This document shows, in pieces, positions 31,977 to 41,105 of a DNA stretch of 64,000 nt. The number at the start of each line of letters is the position of its first letter. Position 1 is the first letter of the stretch. The translations under genes and the position numbers were made by a program. This DNA comes from Curtobacterium sp. VKM Ac-1376. Lineage in GTDB: Bacteria; Actinomycetota; Actinomycetes; Actinomycetales; Microbacteriaceae. The notes under the pieces are model-generated. The model was not told the origin of the DNA. It saw only the letters and a program-made list of their open reading frames with translations, and ran no database searches. The stretch covers positions 1-64,000 of the forward strand of contig NZ_JADKRV010000007.1 of assembly GCF_015351025.1 (NCBI RefSeq), in the 5' to 3' direction.

Positions 31977-32786
31977 ATGTTCAACAGAACCAAGTCCAAG
32001 AAGGGCCGCCGCTCCCCGATGGCGACCGTGTCGCTCATCGTCGTGGGTCTCATGACCACCGGTGGCGCGTACGCACTGTTCAGCTCCACGGCGAACGCCG
32101 ACGACAGCACGAGCACCGTCGCCGCCTCGAGCCAGTCGCAGGTGAACGAGGGCGAGAAGCTCTTCGCGTCGAACTGCGCCACCTGCCACGGTCTCTCCGC
32201 GCAGGGCACGAGCGAGGGCCCGTCCCTCATCGGAGTCGGAGCTGCGTCGGTCGACTTCCAGGTCGGCACCGGCCGCATGCCGATGGCCGCACAGGGCCCG
32301 CAGGCCGAAGAGAAGCCGGCGCAGTTCACGGACGAGCAGGTCGATGCTCTCGCCGAGTACGTCGCCTCCCTCGGCCCCGGCCCGTCGGTCCCGTCCACCG
32401 AGCTCACCGACGGTGAGAAGGGTGACGCGGCCGAGGGCGCCGAGCTCTTCCGTATCAACTGCGCCATGTGCCACAACGTGGCCGGCGCCGGCGGTGCGCT
32501 GACCGAGGGCAAGTACGCCCCGAGCCTCGAGACGGTCTCCGGTAAGCACATCTACGAGGCCATGCTCACCGGCCCGCAGAACATGCCGGTCTTCAACGAC
32601 CTGAACCTGACGCCGGAGCAGAAGGCCGACATCATCACGTACCTGAAGTACGTGCAGGACAACAAGTCCCCCGGTGGCTTCGCACTCGGCTCCCTGGGGC
32701 CGGTCGCCGAGGGTCTGTTCATCTGGATCTTCGGACTCGGCGCGGTCGTCGCGATGACCGTCTGGCTGACCGCGAAGTCCAACTGA
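31977..32786 (+). CDS. qcrC: Diheme cytochrome c subunit of the bc1 complex
   Basis: A 269-residue membrane-anchored dihaem cytochrome. It has an N-terminal membrane helix (about 16-36), two haem c sites at Cys67-x-x-Cys70-His71 (CATCH) and Cys162-x-x-Cys165-His166 (CAMCH), and a C-terminal membrane helix (about 240-262). It carries electrons directly to the aa3 oxidase, replacing a soluble cytochrome c. ATG 31977 lies 21 bases after the ctaE stop. Confidence 0.96.
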   Translation: MFNRTKSKKGRRSPMATVSLIVVGLMTTGGAYALFSSTANADDSTSTVAASSQSQVNEGEKLFASNCATCHGLSAQGTSEGPSLIGVGAASVDFQVGTGRMPMAAQGPQAEEKPAQFTDEQVDALAEYVASLGPGPSVPSTELTDGEKGDAAEGAELFRINCAMCHNVAGAGGALTEGKYAPSLETVSGKHIYEAMLTGPQNMPVFNDLNLTPEQKADIITYLKYVQDNKSPGGFALGSLGPVAEGLFIWIFGLGAVVAMTVWLTAKSN

Positions 32787-32819
32787 TCGTCCGTGTCGAA
32801 CGACACTGAAGGGAACACC

Positions 32820-33884
32820 ATGGCAGAGCACGACGACGAGACGCTGAACTCGTCCTCGGCTGTCGAGAAGCACGGCACGACCACCTCCCCCGGGATCGCG
32901 GTCCTCCCCGCCGACCCGTTCGAGAACCCGGGCGAGCCGCCGCACCGCCCGCGTCGTACCGACGTCGACCCGAAGAAGCAGCGTCTGGCCGAGCGCCAGG
33001 TCGCCGGGTACTTCTACCTGTCGATCGTCGGCAGCGTTCTGTCGGTCGCGGCCTACGTCGCCTTCCCGATTGACTCGAACGACTTCGGCACGGTCCGCAC
33101 CGCGAACCTCTTCCTCGGCCTGTCGATCGCACTCGCGCTCCTCGCGCTGGGTCTCGGCGCCGTGTACTGGTCCAAGTCGCTCGTCGTCGATCGCGAGATC
33201 ACCGAGCTCCGCCACGGTACGCGCGGTACCGACGCGACCCGCGCCAAGGCGGTCGAAGCCTTCCAGCTGGCCGACAAGGAGTCCGGTTTCAGCCGTCGCA
33301 AGCTGATCCGCAACTCGATGATCGGTGCGCTGGCTGCGTTCCCGCTCCCCGGCATCGTCCTGGTGCGCGACTTCGCCCCGGCGGAGGACCCGAACGAGCT
33401 GCTGCGTCACACCTTCTGGAAGCAGGGGCTCCGCCTGACGAAGGACCCGACCGGTCTCCCGATCAAGGCGTCGGACGTGACCATCGGTTCGGTGTTCCAC
33501 GTCATCCCCGAGGGCATGCTCGAGTCCGAGCACATGCTCGAGGAGAAGGGCAAGGCCGCCGTTCTGCTGATGCGTCTCGACCCGAAGGACCTCAACCCGT
33601 CCAAGGGTCGCGAGGACTGGGGCTACGACGGCATCGTCGCGTACTCCAAGATCTGCACCCACGTCGGGTGCCCGGTCGCGCTCTACGAGCAGCAGACGCA
33701 CCACCTGCTGTGCCCGTGCCACCAGTCGACGTTCGACGTCTCGAACAACTGCGAAGTCATCTTCGGCCCGGCCGCACGTCCCCTCCCCCAACTTCCGATC
33801 ACGATCGACGACGACGGCTACCTGGTCGCGAAGAGCGACTTCCACGAGCCCGTCGGACCGTCCTTCTGGGAGCGTGAACGCTGA
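32820..33884 (+). CDS. qcrA: Rieske iron-sulfur subunit of the bc1 complex
   Basis: A 354-residue actinobacterial-type Rieske protein. A long disordered N-terminus is followed by three membrane segments (about 62-82, 95-117, 165-183). The [2Fe-2S] site is CTHVGC (279-284) and CPCH (298-301), with Cys279, His281, Cys298 and His301 as ligands. ATG 32820 has GAAGGGA upstream; GTG 32793 is the alternative. Its TGA stop overlaps the qcrB ATG (TGATG). Confidence 0.96.
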   Translation: MAEHDDETLNSSSAVEKHGTTTSPGIAVLPADPFENPGEPPHRPRRTDVDPKKQRLAERQVAGYFYLSIVGSVLSVAAYVAFPIDSNDFGTVRTANLFLGLSIALALLALGLGAVYWSKSLVVDREITELRHGTRGTDATRAKAVEAFQLADKESGFSRRKLIRNSMIGALAAFPLPGIVLVRDFAPAEDPNELLRHTFWKQGLRLTKDPTGLPIKASDVTIGSVFHVIPEGMLESEHMLEEKGKAAVLLMRLDPKDLNPSKGREDWGYDGIVAYSKICTHVGCPVALYEQQTHHLLCPCHQSTFDVSNNCEVIFGPAARPLPQLPITIDDDGYLVAKSDFHEPVGPSFWERER

Positions 33885-35572
33885 TGACCAGCACCACCAC
33901 CACCGCCCCGAACACGTCGACGAACAAGCCGGCACCGGAGCGCGGGTCCCGCATCATCGGCGGGGTCGCCAACTACATCGACGAGCGCACCAGCATCTCG
34001 GGCCTCGTCAAGGAAGTCGGCCGCAAGATCTTCCCGGACCACTGGAGCTTCATGCTCGGCGAGGTGGCGCTGTACAGCTTCGTCGTCGTGCTGCTCTCCG
34101 GGACCTTCCTGACGTTCTTCTTCCAGGCGTCCATGACCGAGGTCGTCTACAACGGCTCGTACGTCCCGCTCAAGGGCGTCGCGATGTCGACGGCACTGCA
34201 GTCCACGCTGGACATCTCGTTCGACATCCGCGGTGGGCTCTTCGTCCGTCAGATCCACCACTGGGCAGCCCTGCTGTTCGTGGCGTCGATCATGCTGCAC
34301 ATGGCCCGTGTGTTCTTCACCGGCGCCTTCCGCAAGCCGCGCGAGCTCAACTGGGTCTTCGGCTTCCTGCTCTGGGTCCTCGCCATGGCCGAGGGCTTCA
34401 CCGGCTATTCGCTCCCCGACGACCTGCTCTCCGGAAACGGCCTGCGGATCATCGTCGGCATGATCGAGGGTGTCCCGGTCATCGGCGTCTGGATCGCCTA
34501 CCTGCTCTTCGGTGGCGAGTTCCCGGGTACCGACATCGTCGGCCGCCTGTACACGCTGCACATCCTGCTGCTGCCGGCGATCCTCGTCGCGGTGCTCGGT
34601 GTCCACCTCGTGCTCGTCGTGATCAACAAGCACACGCAGTTCGCCGGTCCGGGCAAGACCAACGAGAACGTCGTCGGTGTCCCGATCCTCCCGGCGTTCG
34701 CCGCGAAGGCCGGTGGGTTCTTCTTCATCGTCGCCGGCATCCTGGCCCTCATCGCGTCGCTGTTCACGATCAACCCGATCTGGAACTACGGCCCGTACGA
34801 CCCCTCCCCGGTGTCCGCCGGTACCCAGCCCGACTGGTACATCGGCTTCGCCGACGGCGCGCTCCGTCTGGTGCCGCCGCACTGGGAGGTCGTGTGGTTC
34901 GGCTACACGGTGTCGTTCAACATCCTGGCGCCGATCGCGGTCCTGGTGTTGCTCATCCTGGCGATCCTGCTCTACCCCTTCATCGAGGCGTGGGTCACGG
35001 GCGACAAGCGTGAGCACCACATCCTCGACCGCCCGCGCAACGCGCCGACCCGTACGGCGTTCGGCGCCGCCGGGATCACGCTCTACGCGAGCCTCTGGGC
35101 GGCCGCCTCGTCGGACATCATCGCGACGCACTTCCTGGTGTCGATCGAACACGTGATCCACGTGATCCAGGCAACGACGGTCCTCGGCCCGTTCATCGCC
35201 TTCTGGATCACGAAGCGCGTGTGCCTCGCCCTCCAGAAGAAGGACCGCGAGATCGTTCTGCACGGCTACGAGTCCGGTCGCATCGTCCGACTCCCCCACG
35301 GTGAGTACATCGAGGTGCACGAGCAGCTCGACGAGTACGAGCGCTGGAAGCTCCTGCAGTTCAACGAGTACAAGCCGCTGATGATCCGTCCGAACGCGAA
35401 GGGCAAGATCACGGGTCTGCAGAAGGTCCGCGCCGGTGTCTCCCGCTTCTTCTTCGAAGACCGCATCGAGCCGGTCTCGAAGGCCGAGCTCGAGGCAGCG
35501 CACGCAGCGCATCACGGCCCGGACCTCGAGGGTGGCCACCAGGCACCTCAGGTCGGCCCTGGCGATCACTGA
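33884..35572 (+). CDS. qcrB: Cytochrome b subunit of the bc1 complex
   Basis: A 562-residue polytopic subunit carrying both b-type haems and the quinol sites. The haem histidines are within QIHHWAALLF...MLHMARV and the matching later pair (LHILLLPAILVAVLGVHL). The quinol-oxidation PDWY motif reads QPDWYIGFADGA. The C-terminal extension of about 130 residues with YEXIXVHE-like hydrophilic sequence is typical of actinobacteria. This subunit is the target of Q203/lansoprazole-type inhibitors in mycobacteria. It overlaps the qcrA stop by one base, and a strong terminator follows. Confidence 0.97.
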   Translation: MTSTTTTAPNTSTNKPAPERGSRIIGGVANYIDERTSISGLVKEVGRKIFPDHWSFMLGEVALYSFVVVLLSGTFLTFFFQASMTEVVYNGSYVPLKGVAMSTALQSTLDISFDIRGGLFVRQIHHWAALLFVASIMLHMARVFFTGAFRKPRELNWVFGFLLWVLAMAEGFTGYSLPDDLLSGNGLRIIVGMIEGVPVIGVWIAYLLFGGEFPGTDIVGRLYTLHILLLPAILVAVLGVHLVLVVINKHTQFAGPGKTNENVVGVPILPAFAAKAGGFFFIVAGILALIASLFTINPIWNYGPYDPSPVSAGTQPDWYIGFADGALRLVPPHWEVVWFGYTVSFNILAPIAVLVLLILAILLYPFIEAWVTGDKREHHILDRPRNAPTRTAFGAAGITLYASLWAAASSDIIATHFLVSIEHVIHVIQATTVLGPFIAFWITKRVCLALQKKDREIVLHGYESGRIVRLPHGEYIEVHEQLDEYERWKLLQFNEYKPLMIRPNAKGKITGLQKVRAGVSRFFFEDRIEPVSKAELEAAHAAHHGPDLEGGHQAPQVGPGDH

Positions 35573-35593
35573 CCCCGCGACATTCCTCGGCAA

Positions 35594-35644
35594 GAAACAG
35601 GGAAACCCCTCGTCCACTTCGTGGTCGGGGGGTTTCCCTGTTTC
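35594..35644 (+). terminator. Terminator after qcrB
   Basis: Sixteen-base perfect arms (GAAACAGGGAAACCCC and complement) around a 19-base loop, 21 bases after the qcrB stop. Confidence 0.9.
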
Positions 35645-35756
35645 GCCTCAACACGCCGCCCCCAGTTCACGACTGGTTCACTGTGACGTGCTGGACTCGT
35701 CCAGGACGGTGTGGCAACGTGTTGCACCACGCATCCGCCAACGGAATGAGACCCCG

Positions 35757-36716
35757 ATGGACAGCCGGACGGCCGAACACCCCAGGCCGAACCACTTCCT
35801 CCTCCACCTCAGCGACACGCACCTGGTCTCCGGAGACCGGGACCTGTACGGCGACGTCGACTCGGCCGCGCGACTCGCCGAGATCGTCGCCGACATCGAA
35901 GCCTCCGGCACCCGGCCGGAAGCGATCGTCGTGACCGGCGACGTGGCCGACAAGGGCGAGCCGGGCGCATACGCTCGGGTTCGCGAGATCCTCGAGCCAG
36001 TCGCCAACCGCATCGGCGCCCAGGTCATCTGGGCGATGGGCAACCACGACGAACGCGGCGCCTTCCGTCAGGAGCTCTTCGGCCTGCAGCCGACGGACCG
36101 TCCGGTCGACTTCGTGTACGACGTCAACGGCCTCCGCGTGATCACCCTCGACACGAGCGTGCCGGGCCACCACCACGGCGAGGTCTCACCCGAGCAGCTC
36201 GACTGGCTCGCCGAGGTCCTGTCCGAGGCCGCCCCGCACGGCACGATCCTGGCGATGCACCACCCGCCGGTGCCGAGCGTGCAGGACCTCACCGTCCTGG
36301 TCGAGCTGCGCGATCAGCTGGCCCTGGCCGAGGTCATCGAGGGCAGCGACGTCCTCGCGATCATCGCCGGACACCTGCACTACTCGACGAGCGCAGTGTT
36401 CGCCGGCGTCCCGGTCTCCGTCGCCAGCGCGACCTGCTACACCCAGGACCTCACCGAGTACCAGGGCGGTACCCGCGGGCGTGACGGCGCCCAATCGTTC
36501 AACCTGGTGCACGTGTACGGACGCAACGTCGTCCACTCGGTCGTACCCATCGGGCACTACTCGACCGTCGGTCAGCCCGTCTCCGCCGTCGAGACCGAGG
36601 AACGCCTCGCCGCACACGGTGTCACCATCCCAGCAGCAGTCGAGCCGGCACCGGTCACCTCGAGCATCCCGGTCTTCACGCTCGACTCGGTGCCCGTCTC
36701 CCCCATCCACCGGTAG
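35757..36716 (+). CDS. Calcineurin-like metallophosphoesterase (CpdA-like)
   Basis: A 319-residue class III phosphodiesterase-type protein. Dimetal signatures in order are SDTH (19-22), GDVADKG (61-67), GNHD (95-98), LDTS and AGHLHYS, the last with the final histidine ligands. Relatives hydrolyse cyclic nucleotides or phosphodiesters. The C-terminal 70 residues are family-specific. The ATG at 35757 lacks a strong ribosome site (GGAATGAG upstream). It stands alone, bounded by two strong hairpins. Confidence 0.88.
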   Translation: MDSRTAEHPRPNHFLLHLSDTHLVSGDRDLYGDVDSAARLAEIVADIEASGTRPEAIVVTGDVADKGEPGAYARVREILEPVANRIGAQVIWAMGNHDERGAFRQELFGLQPTDRPVDFVYDVNGLRVITLDTSVPGHHHGEVSPEQLDWLAEVLSEAAPHGTILAMHHPPVPSVQDLTVLVELRDQLALAEVIEGSDVLAIIAGHLHYSTSAVFAGVPVSVASATCYTQDLTEYQGGTRGRDGAQSFNLVHVYGRNVVHSVVPIGHYSTVGQPVSAVETEERLAAHGVTIPAAVEPAPVTSSIPVFTLDSVPVSPIHR

Positions 36717-36729
36717 TCCGCCGCACTTC

Positions 36730-36780
36730 GTGAGCAGAAATGGTCGGGTCCGCACCAGGGACCCGACCATTTCTGCTCAC
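36730..36780. terminator. Perfect 22-bp palindrome, AGAAATGGTCGG family
   Basis: The arm GTGAGCAGAAATGGTCGGGTCC pairs perfectly with 36759-36780; the spacer is seven bases. It is 13 bases after the phosphoesterase stop and closely related to 21721-21770 and 22027-22069. Confidence 0.85.
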
Positions 36781-36846
36781 CATGCGGGGTGGGAGCGCGC
36801 TGAGGGCGCATGGCTGGTCTCCGGCGCCGGACTCGCAGGCTCGCCC

Positions 36847-36893
36847 GGAGCGCCCCGGCAGGACGCTTCGCGTCCTAAGCGCCGGGGCGCTCC
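36847..36893. terminator. Hairpin overlapping the stop of the Stealth gene
   Basis: Outer 13-base arms (36847-36859 with 36881-36893) and an inner AGGACG/CGTCCT stem. The right arm includes the last codons and the TAG of the minus-strand gene, so the terminator begins inside the coding sequence. Confidence 0.65.
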
Positions 36894-38428
36894 CACGGTG
36901 CGGGGAACGGGAAGTACCGCTCGAGGAAGTCGGTGACGCGCTGCGTGCGTTCAGCGTCGCTGACCTCCGGGAAGCTGCCGTCGTTCAGGCAGAAGAAGTC
37001 GGCGTTCCGCTTCTTGAGCAGCTCGTCGAGGGATCGCAGCCCGGACTGCATCGTGGTGTCGATGTACCGGACCTCCGCGTTCTCCTGCACGATCGCCCGC
37101 CCGGTGAGCAGCGAGTAGTAGTGGTACAGCGAGTTGGTCACCGAGATGTTGTCGGCTGCCCGGAACCGCGACGCCGCGGTCGAGGCGAACTCGGCGGCGA
37201 ACTCGTGCTCCATCTCGGTCATGATCGAGGAGCGGAGGGGCGTCGGCGCGTGCTCGAGGTGCCGAGTGGTCACGGCGCCGAACCGCTGCTGCAGGAGGCG
37301 ACGGTTGACCCGCGCTGAGTTCTCGAATCCGCTGCGCTCCGGGTTGTTCGATCCGAGCCCGATGCGGGTGGTCGCGAGGATGAACTTCGTCACCGACCCC
37401 GGGCTGAAGAACATCGACGGGTCGACCATGCGGCCGAAGAACATGTCGTCGTTCGAGTAGATGAAGTGCTCGCTGATCCCCGGGATGTGGTGCAGCTGCG
37501 ACTCGACGGCCTGGGAGTTGTGGGTCGGCAGCACGGACGGGTCGGCGAAGAACTCCTCGCTGCGGACGATCCGGACCTTCGGGTGCTCGGCGAGCCAGTG
37601 CGGCGCCGGCGAGTCCGTGGCGATGTAGATCTGGCGGATCCACGGTGCGAAGGTGTGCACCGAGCGGAGCGCGTACTTCAGCTCGTCGATCTGCCGGAAC
37701 CGGGCCGGGGCGTCGTCGCCCTCACCCAGGACGGCGTTCGACTGCGCGGCCTGGCGGGCGCGCTGGTACTCGATGGCGTTGCCGTCGACCCACGAGAAGA
37801 CGATGTCGATCGGGAACCGGATGTCCGAGACGTGGTCGTCGAACATGTGCTCGACGGTGCGCCAGGTGCGGCCGTACCGCTCGATGTCGACGAGTACGAA
37901 CTCGTCGACAGGTAGGCTGCGGCGCATCAGGGCGTTCTCGACGGGGGCGAGGACCTCGGTGTCGGTGACCCGCCAGAACTCCAGCTGCACGCTCGTCTCA
38001 GCGCCGTAGCGAAGGCGTCCCAGCGGCTCGAGGCGCGGCCGGAAGACCCGGAGCACGGGTTCGTCGACGGAGCCGAGCCCGTCGTCCTGCACGAGCACGG
38101 CCGGTTCACCCGGCGGCTTGGCGTAGAAGGGCTCGTTCACCGCGGCGGCCATGACGGCGCTCTCGGCACGCTGCCGGTCGCGCTCGTCGACCGCGATCAC
38201 GGGTCGCTGGTCGTTGCCGCGGATGAGCAGATGGTCGACGTCGGCCGCCGTGAGGGCGTCATCGAGGAACAGCAGGTCCTCGATCATCGACTGCTGTGGC
38301 GTGAGGTGCCCGTTCAGCAGCGTGAGGCGGCCCTTGCGGACGACGACGTCGGACCGGTCGAGACCGCCGGAGGACGGTCGAGGGGTCAGCAGAGGACTCT
38401 CGGTCACCGGCTCGGTCTCGTCGTTCAT
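36875..38428 (-). CDS. Stealth family sugar-phosphate transferase
   Basis: A 517-residue protein of the Stealth family, which transfers hexose-1-phosphate to make phosphodiester-linked capsular or exopolysaccharide. Conserved region 1 is IDIVFSWVDGN (207-217), region 2 covers about 243-345 with QIDELKYALRSV and YSNDDMFF, region 3 lies around 395-440, and region 4 at the C-terminus ends with RVTDFLERYFPFPAPWE. The first 200 residues are a lineage-specific extension. ATG 38428 follows GAAGGG; a -10 (TAGGAT) is at 38475-38480 on the minus strand. No glycosyltransferase or capsule genes adjoin it. Confidence 0.88.
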   Translation of the reverse strand: MNDETEPVTESPLLTPRPSSGGLDRSDVVVRKGRLTLLNGHLTPQQSMIEDLLFLDDALTAADVDHLLIRGNDQRPVIAVDERDRQRAESAVMAAAVNEPFYAKPPGEPAVLVQDDGLGSVDEPVLRVFRPRLEPLGRLRYGAETSVQLEFWRVTDTEVLAPVENALMRRSLPVDEFVLVDIERYGRTWRTVEHMFDDHVSDIRFPIDIVFSWVDGNAIEYQRARQAAQSNAVLGEGDDAPARFRQIDELKYALRSVHTFAPWIRQIYIATDSPAPHWLAEHPKVRIVRSEEFFADPSVLPTHNSQAVESQLHHIPGISEHFIYSNDDMFFGRMVDPSMFFSPGSVTKFILATTRIGLGSNNPERSGFENSARVNRRLLQQRFGAVTTRHLEHAPTPLRSSIMTEMEHEFAAEFASTAASRFRAADNISVTNSLYHYYSLLTGRAIVQENAEVRYIDTTMQSGLRSLDELLKKRNADFFCLNDGSFPEVSDAERTQRVTDFLERYFPFPAPWERPGA

Positions 38429-38523
38429 CCATGCCCTTCGGGTCGTGCTGCCGGGTCCTGTACCCGACTTTGCGATCCTACCGTCCGCCCGCCCGCTCGG
38501 TTCTCCGCGGCTGAGGCGGCCGG

Positions 38524-38961
38524 TCAGGAGGCCCGGGGCGCGTCCGTCTCGCGGGGAACCTTGACGACGAGGCCCACCACCACGAACAGGACGGCGGCCA
38601 CGAGCTGCAGCGCGGCCCAGACCTGCCCGGGTACCGGCACGGTTGCGAGGGGGTTCCAGCAGACGGCGACGGCTGCCATGAGCACGGATGCCCACCAGGT
38701 CTTCCCGCGGATCGAGAAGACGAGCACGATGAGGGCGAGGACCGTCACCCCCCAGCGGGCGAACACGAACCCGGACGAGTCGACGATCGCGACGCAGGCG
38801 AGCAGCACGATCGCGGCGATGAGGGACGGAGCGAGGGCCGGTCGGGTGAACAGCGGTGTCTCGCGGGTGCGACTCGGGGAGCCGGCAGCCGGACGCACGG
38901 GCGCTGCGGGCACACCGTGCTGGGACGACCCCAGCGGGGGCCGTCCCTTGCGTGCGGCCAT
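38524..38961 (-). CDS. Four-helix membrane protein of unknown function
   Basis: A 145-residue protein with a 38-residue polar N-terminus and four hydrophobic segments. A WNPL motif stands at the start of the last loop (VCWNPLATV). It resembles DUF6804-type small membrane proteins, but I am not certain. Its ATG overlaps the SGNH hydrolase stop by one base (TGATG), making it the last gene of a three-gene operon. The function is unknown. Confidence 0.75.
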   Translation of the reverse strand: MAARKGRPPLGSSQHGVPAAPVRPAAGSPSRTRETPLFTRPALAPSLIAAIVLLACVAIVDSSGFVFARWGVTVLALIVLVFSIRGKTWWASVLMAAVAVCWNPLATVPVPGQVWAALQLVAAVLFVVVGLVVKVPRETDAPRAS

Positions 38962-39545
38962 CAGGCCGAGGCGCCGTCGAGGTCGATCGCCTGGATCGAC
39001 CGCGACATGGGCGGGAGGTCACGGACGCGCTCCAGCGCCGGAACCAGTTCACCGACCAGCGCGCGGTAGCCCTCTTCGGTCAGGTGCAGGCCGTCCTCGG
39101 TGAAGCGGTCGTCCAGGTGGTCGCCATCCGCCAGTGCCGGCCAGGCGTCGAGGTACTGCGCGTGGCAGGTCGCGACGAACTGCCGGAGGTGCCGGTTCGC
39201 CTGCTCGATCTTCGTGGCGTAATCGGCCTGCCGCGGCAGGATCGACACGAGGAGGAGTCGGACGCCCGGCAGTTCACGCCGGAGCGTGACGAGGATCGTC
39301 TCGGTGTTCCTGACCACGTGTTCGGCACTCGCTCGGTGGTTGCCGAAGTCGTTCGTGCCGATGAGGAGCACGATCACCTCGGGCTGCTCGGCGATGACGG
39401 CGTCGAGGCGCGTCAGCACGCCATCGGTCGTGTCGCCACCGATCCCCTGGTTCAGGGTGTGCTCGTCGGGGAGCCAGGTGTCCCAGGTTCCCTGTTCGGT
39501 GATGCTGTCCCCCAGGAAGAGGACGGGACTGCGGTCGTCGGTCAT
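38961..39545 (-). CDS. SGNH/GDSL hydrolase
   Basis: A 194-residue cytosolic esterase-type hydrolase. Block I is FLGDSITE with Ser14, block II has Gly in GIGGDTTDG, block III is GTNDFGNH with Asn65, and block V is DGLH with Asp151 and His154. There is no signal peptide. It may act on acyl esters; the substrate is unknown. It is the middle gene of the SDR/DUF2867-SGNH-membrane protein operon and overlaps both neighbours. Confidence 0.9.
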   Translation of the reverse strand: MTDDRSPVLFLGDSITEQGTWDTWLPDEHTLNQGIGGDTTDGVLTRLDAVIAEQPEVIVLLIGTNDFGNHRASAEHVVRNTETILVTLRRELPGVRLLLVSILPRQADYATKIEQANRHLRQFVATCHAQYLDAWPALADGDHLDDRFTEDGLHLTEEGYRALVGELVPALERVRDLPPMSRSIQAIDLDGASA

Positions 39546-41074
39546 GCTGCCTCCTCGTGCGCCGGCTCAGGGGTCCCATTGTGCTGGGTCCTGTTGTGCT
39601 GGGTCGACTCGGTGTGGTCGGACTCCCGCTCGGCCGCCGCCGTGATGCGCTCGACCATACCCGGGAAGATGATGCCGTGGAACGGCAGGATGCCGTACCA
39701 GTACAGACGCCCGGCGAGTCCGTGCGGGAAGTAGATCGCCCGCTGGTGGTAGTCGCTGCCACCCTCGGGGTCCGGGGTGACCGTCATCTCGAGCCACGCG
39801 CGCCCCGGCGACTTGAACTCGGCGCGGAGCCGCAGGGAGCGCCCACGTTCGAGCCGCTCGACGCGCCACCAGTCGAGCGCGTCGCCCTGTTCGAGCCGCT
39901 GCTGGTCGCGCCGGCCGCGGTTCAACCCGACGCCGCCGGCGAGCTTGTCCAGCCAGCCCCGGGCCACCCAGGCGAGCGGGAAGGAGTACCAGCCGTTCTC
40001 GCCGCCGATGGACTCGACGACGCGCCAGACGTCCTCGGCGGAGGCGGTCGAGTGCCGCTTCCGGTCGTCGACGTAGACCGTGTGCCCGGCCCAGTCCGGG
40101 TCGTTCGGCATCGGGTCGGCCGAGGCACTGGAGAGCGTCGCACTCCGCCAGCTCGTCTGCACCTGCCCACTGCGCATCTTGTTCAGGGCCAGGCGGACGG
40201 CCCGGCGGTACGTGGTGAGCCCGCCGTCGGGCTGCGGGACGACGTCGTCGATGTCGTGCTCGCGCTGGACGCACTCGAACTGCAGCGACTCGATGATCGG
40301 CGTCGCGAGCTTGCGCGGGATCGGGGTGACGGCGTTGAACCAGTGCGCGGCGAGGCGCGGGGTGAGCACCGGCAGGACCGTGATGGGGCGCTGCGGCAGC
40401 TTCGCCTCGACCGCGTAGCCGTTGAGCATCTGGCCGTAGCGCAGGACGTCGGGTCCGCCGATGTCGAAGGTGCGGTTGACGCCCGCGGGGACGTCGAGAG
40501 CTGCGACGAGGTAGTACAGGACGTCGCGCACGGCGATCGGCTGGATGTGGTTGCGGACCCAGCGCGGCGCGGGCATCCACGGCAGGACGTCGGTCAGGTG
40601 CCGGATCATCTCGAACGAGGTGCTGCCGGACCCGATGACGACGCCGGCCTGGTAGGCGACCGTCGGCACGCCGGAGGCGAGCAGGATCTCCCCCACCTCC
40701 TTCCGGCTGCGCAGGTGCTTCGACAGCTCGCCGTCCGGGTGCAGGCCGCCCAGGTACACGAAGCGACCCACGCCCGCCCGCTTCGCCTCGCGCGCGATGG
40801 TCTCGGCGGCCTCGCGCTCGGCCGACTCGAAGTCGCCGTCGGCACCCATCGCGTGCGCCAGGTAGTAGACGGCCTCGACGCCGTCGACGGCGCGACGCAC
40901 CGCCTCGGCGTCCTGGAGGTCGCCCTCGGCGATCTCGACGTCGCTGCTCCACGGGACGTCCTGGAGCTTGCGGGGGTTGCGGACGAAGACGCGGACGGAG
41001 TGGCCGGCTTCGAGGAGACGGGGGACGAGGCGGCCACCGATGTAGCCGGTGGCGCCGGTGACGAGGACCTGCAT
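39542..41074 (-). CDS. SDR family oxidoreductase fused to DUF2867
   Basis: A 510-residue fusion. An extended SDR/NmrA-like domain (1-300) opens with the cofactor motif VTGATGYIGG. A DUF2867 domain (about 330-490) follows, containing GENGWYSFPLAWVARGWLD and AIYFPHGLAGRLYWYGILPFHG. The cellular role is unknown. ATG 41074 has no ribosome site but is seven bases after TAGCGT (minus), so it is probably leaderless. It overlaps the SGNH hydrolase start (ATGA). It is divergent from deoC with only 43 bases between start codons. Confidence 0.88.
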   Translation of the reverse strand: MQVLVTGATGYIGGRLVPRLLEAGHSVRVFVRNPRKLQDVPWSSDVEIAEGDLQDAEAVRRAVDGVEAVYYLAHAMGADGDFESAEREAAETIAREAKRAGVGRFVYLGGLHPDGELSKHLRSRKEVGEILLASGVPTVAYQAGVVIGSGSTSFEMIRHLTDVLPWMPAPRWVRNHIQPIAVRDVLYYLVAALDVPAGVNRTFDIGGPDVLRYGQMLNGYAVEAKLPQRPITVLPVLTPRLAAHWFNAVTPIPRKLATPIIESLQFECVQREHDIDDVVPQPDGGLTTYRRAVRLALNKMRSGQVQTSWRSATLSSASADPMPNDPDWAGHTVYVDDRKRHSTASAEDVWRVVESIGGENGWYSFPLAWVARGWLDKLAGGVGLNRGRRDQQRLEQGDALDWWRVERLERGRSLRLRAEFKSPGRAWLEMTVTPDPEGGSDYHQRAIYFPHGLAGRLYWYGILPFHGIIFPGMVERITAAAERESDHTESTQHNRTQHNGTPEPAHEEAA

Positions 41075-41081
41075 GCCCTGC

Positions 41082-41087
41082 ACGCTA
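41082..41087 (-). promoter_or_regulatory. -10 hexamer TAGCGT, leaderless start of the SDR-DUF2867 gene
   Basis: It ends seven bases before ATG 41074. The opposing deoC -10 begins only 19 bases away, so the two promoters overlap. Confidence 0.55.
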
Positions 41088-41105
41088 CGCGGCACGCCTG
41101 ACGGG

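Noticed and set aside
31350-33935. An 861-codon antisense frame over ctaE-qcrCA
   Set aside because: Both strands are open because of codon bias; the sense genes have clear haem and iron-sulfur motifs.
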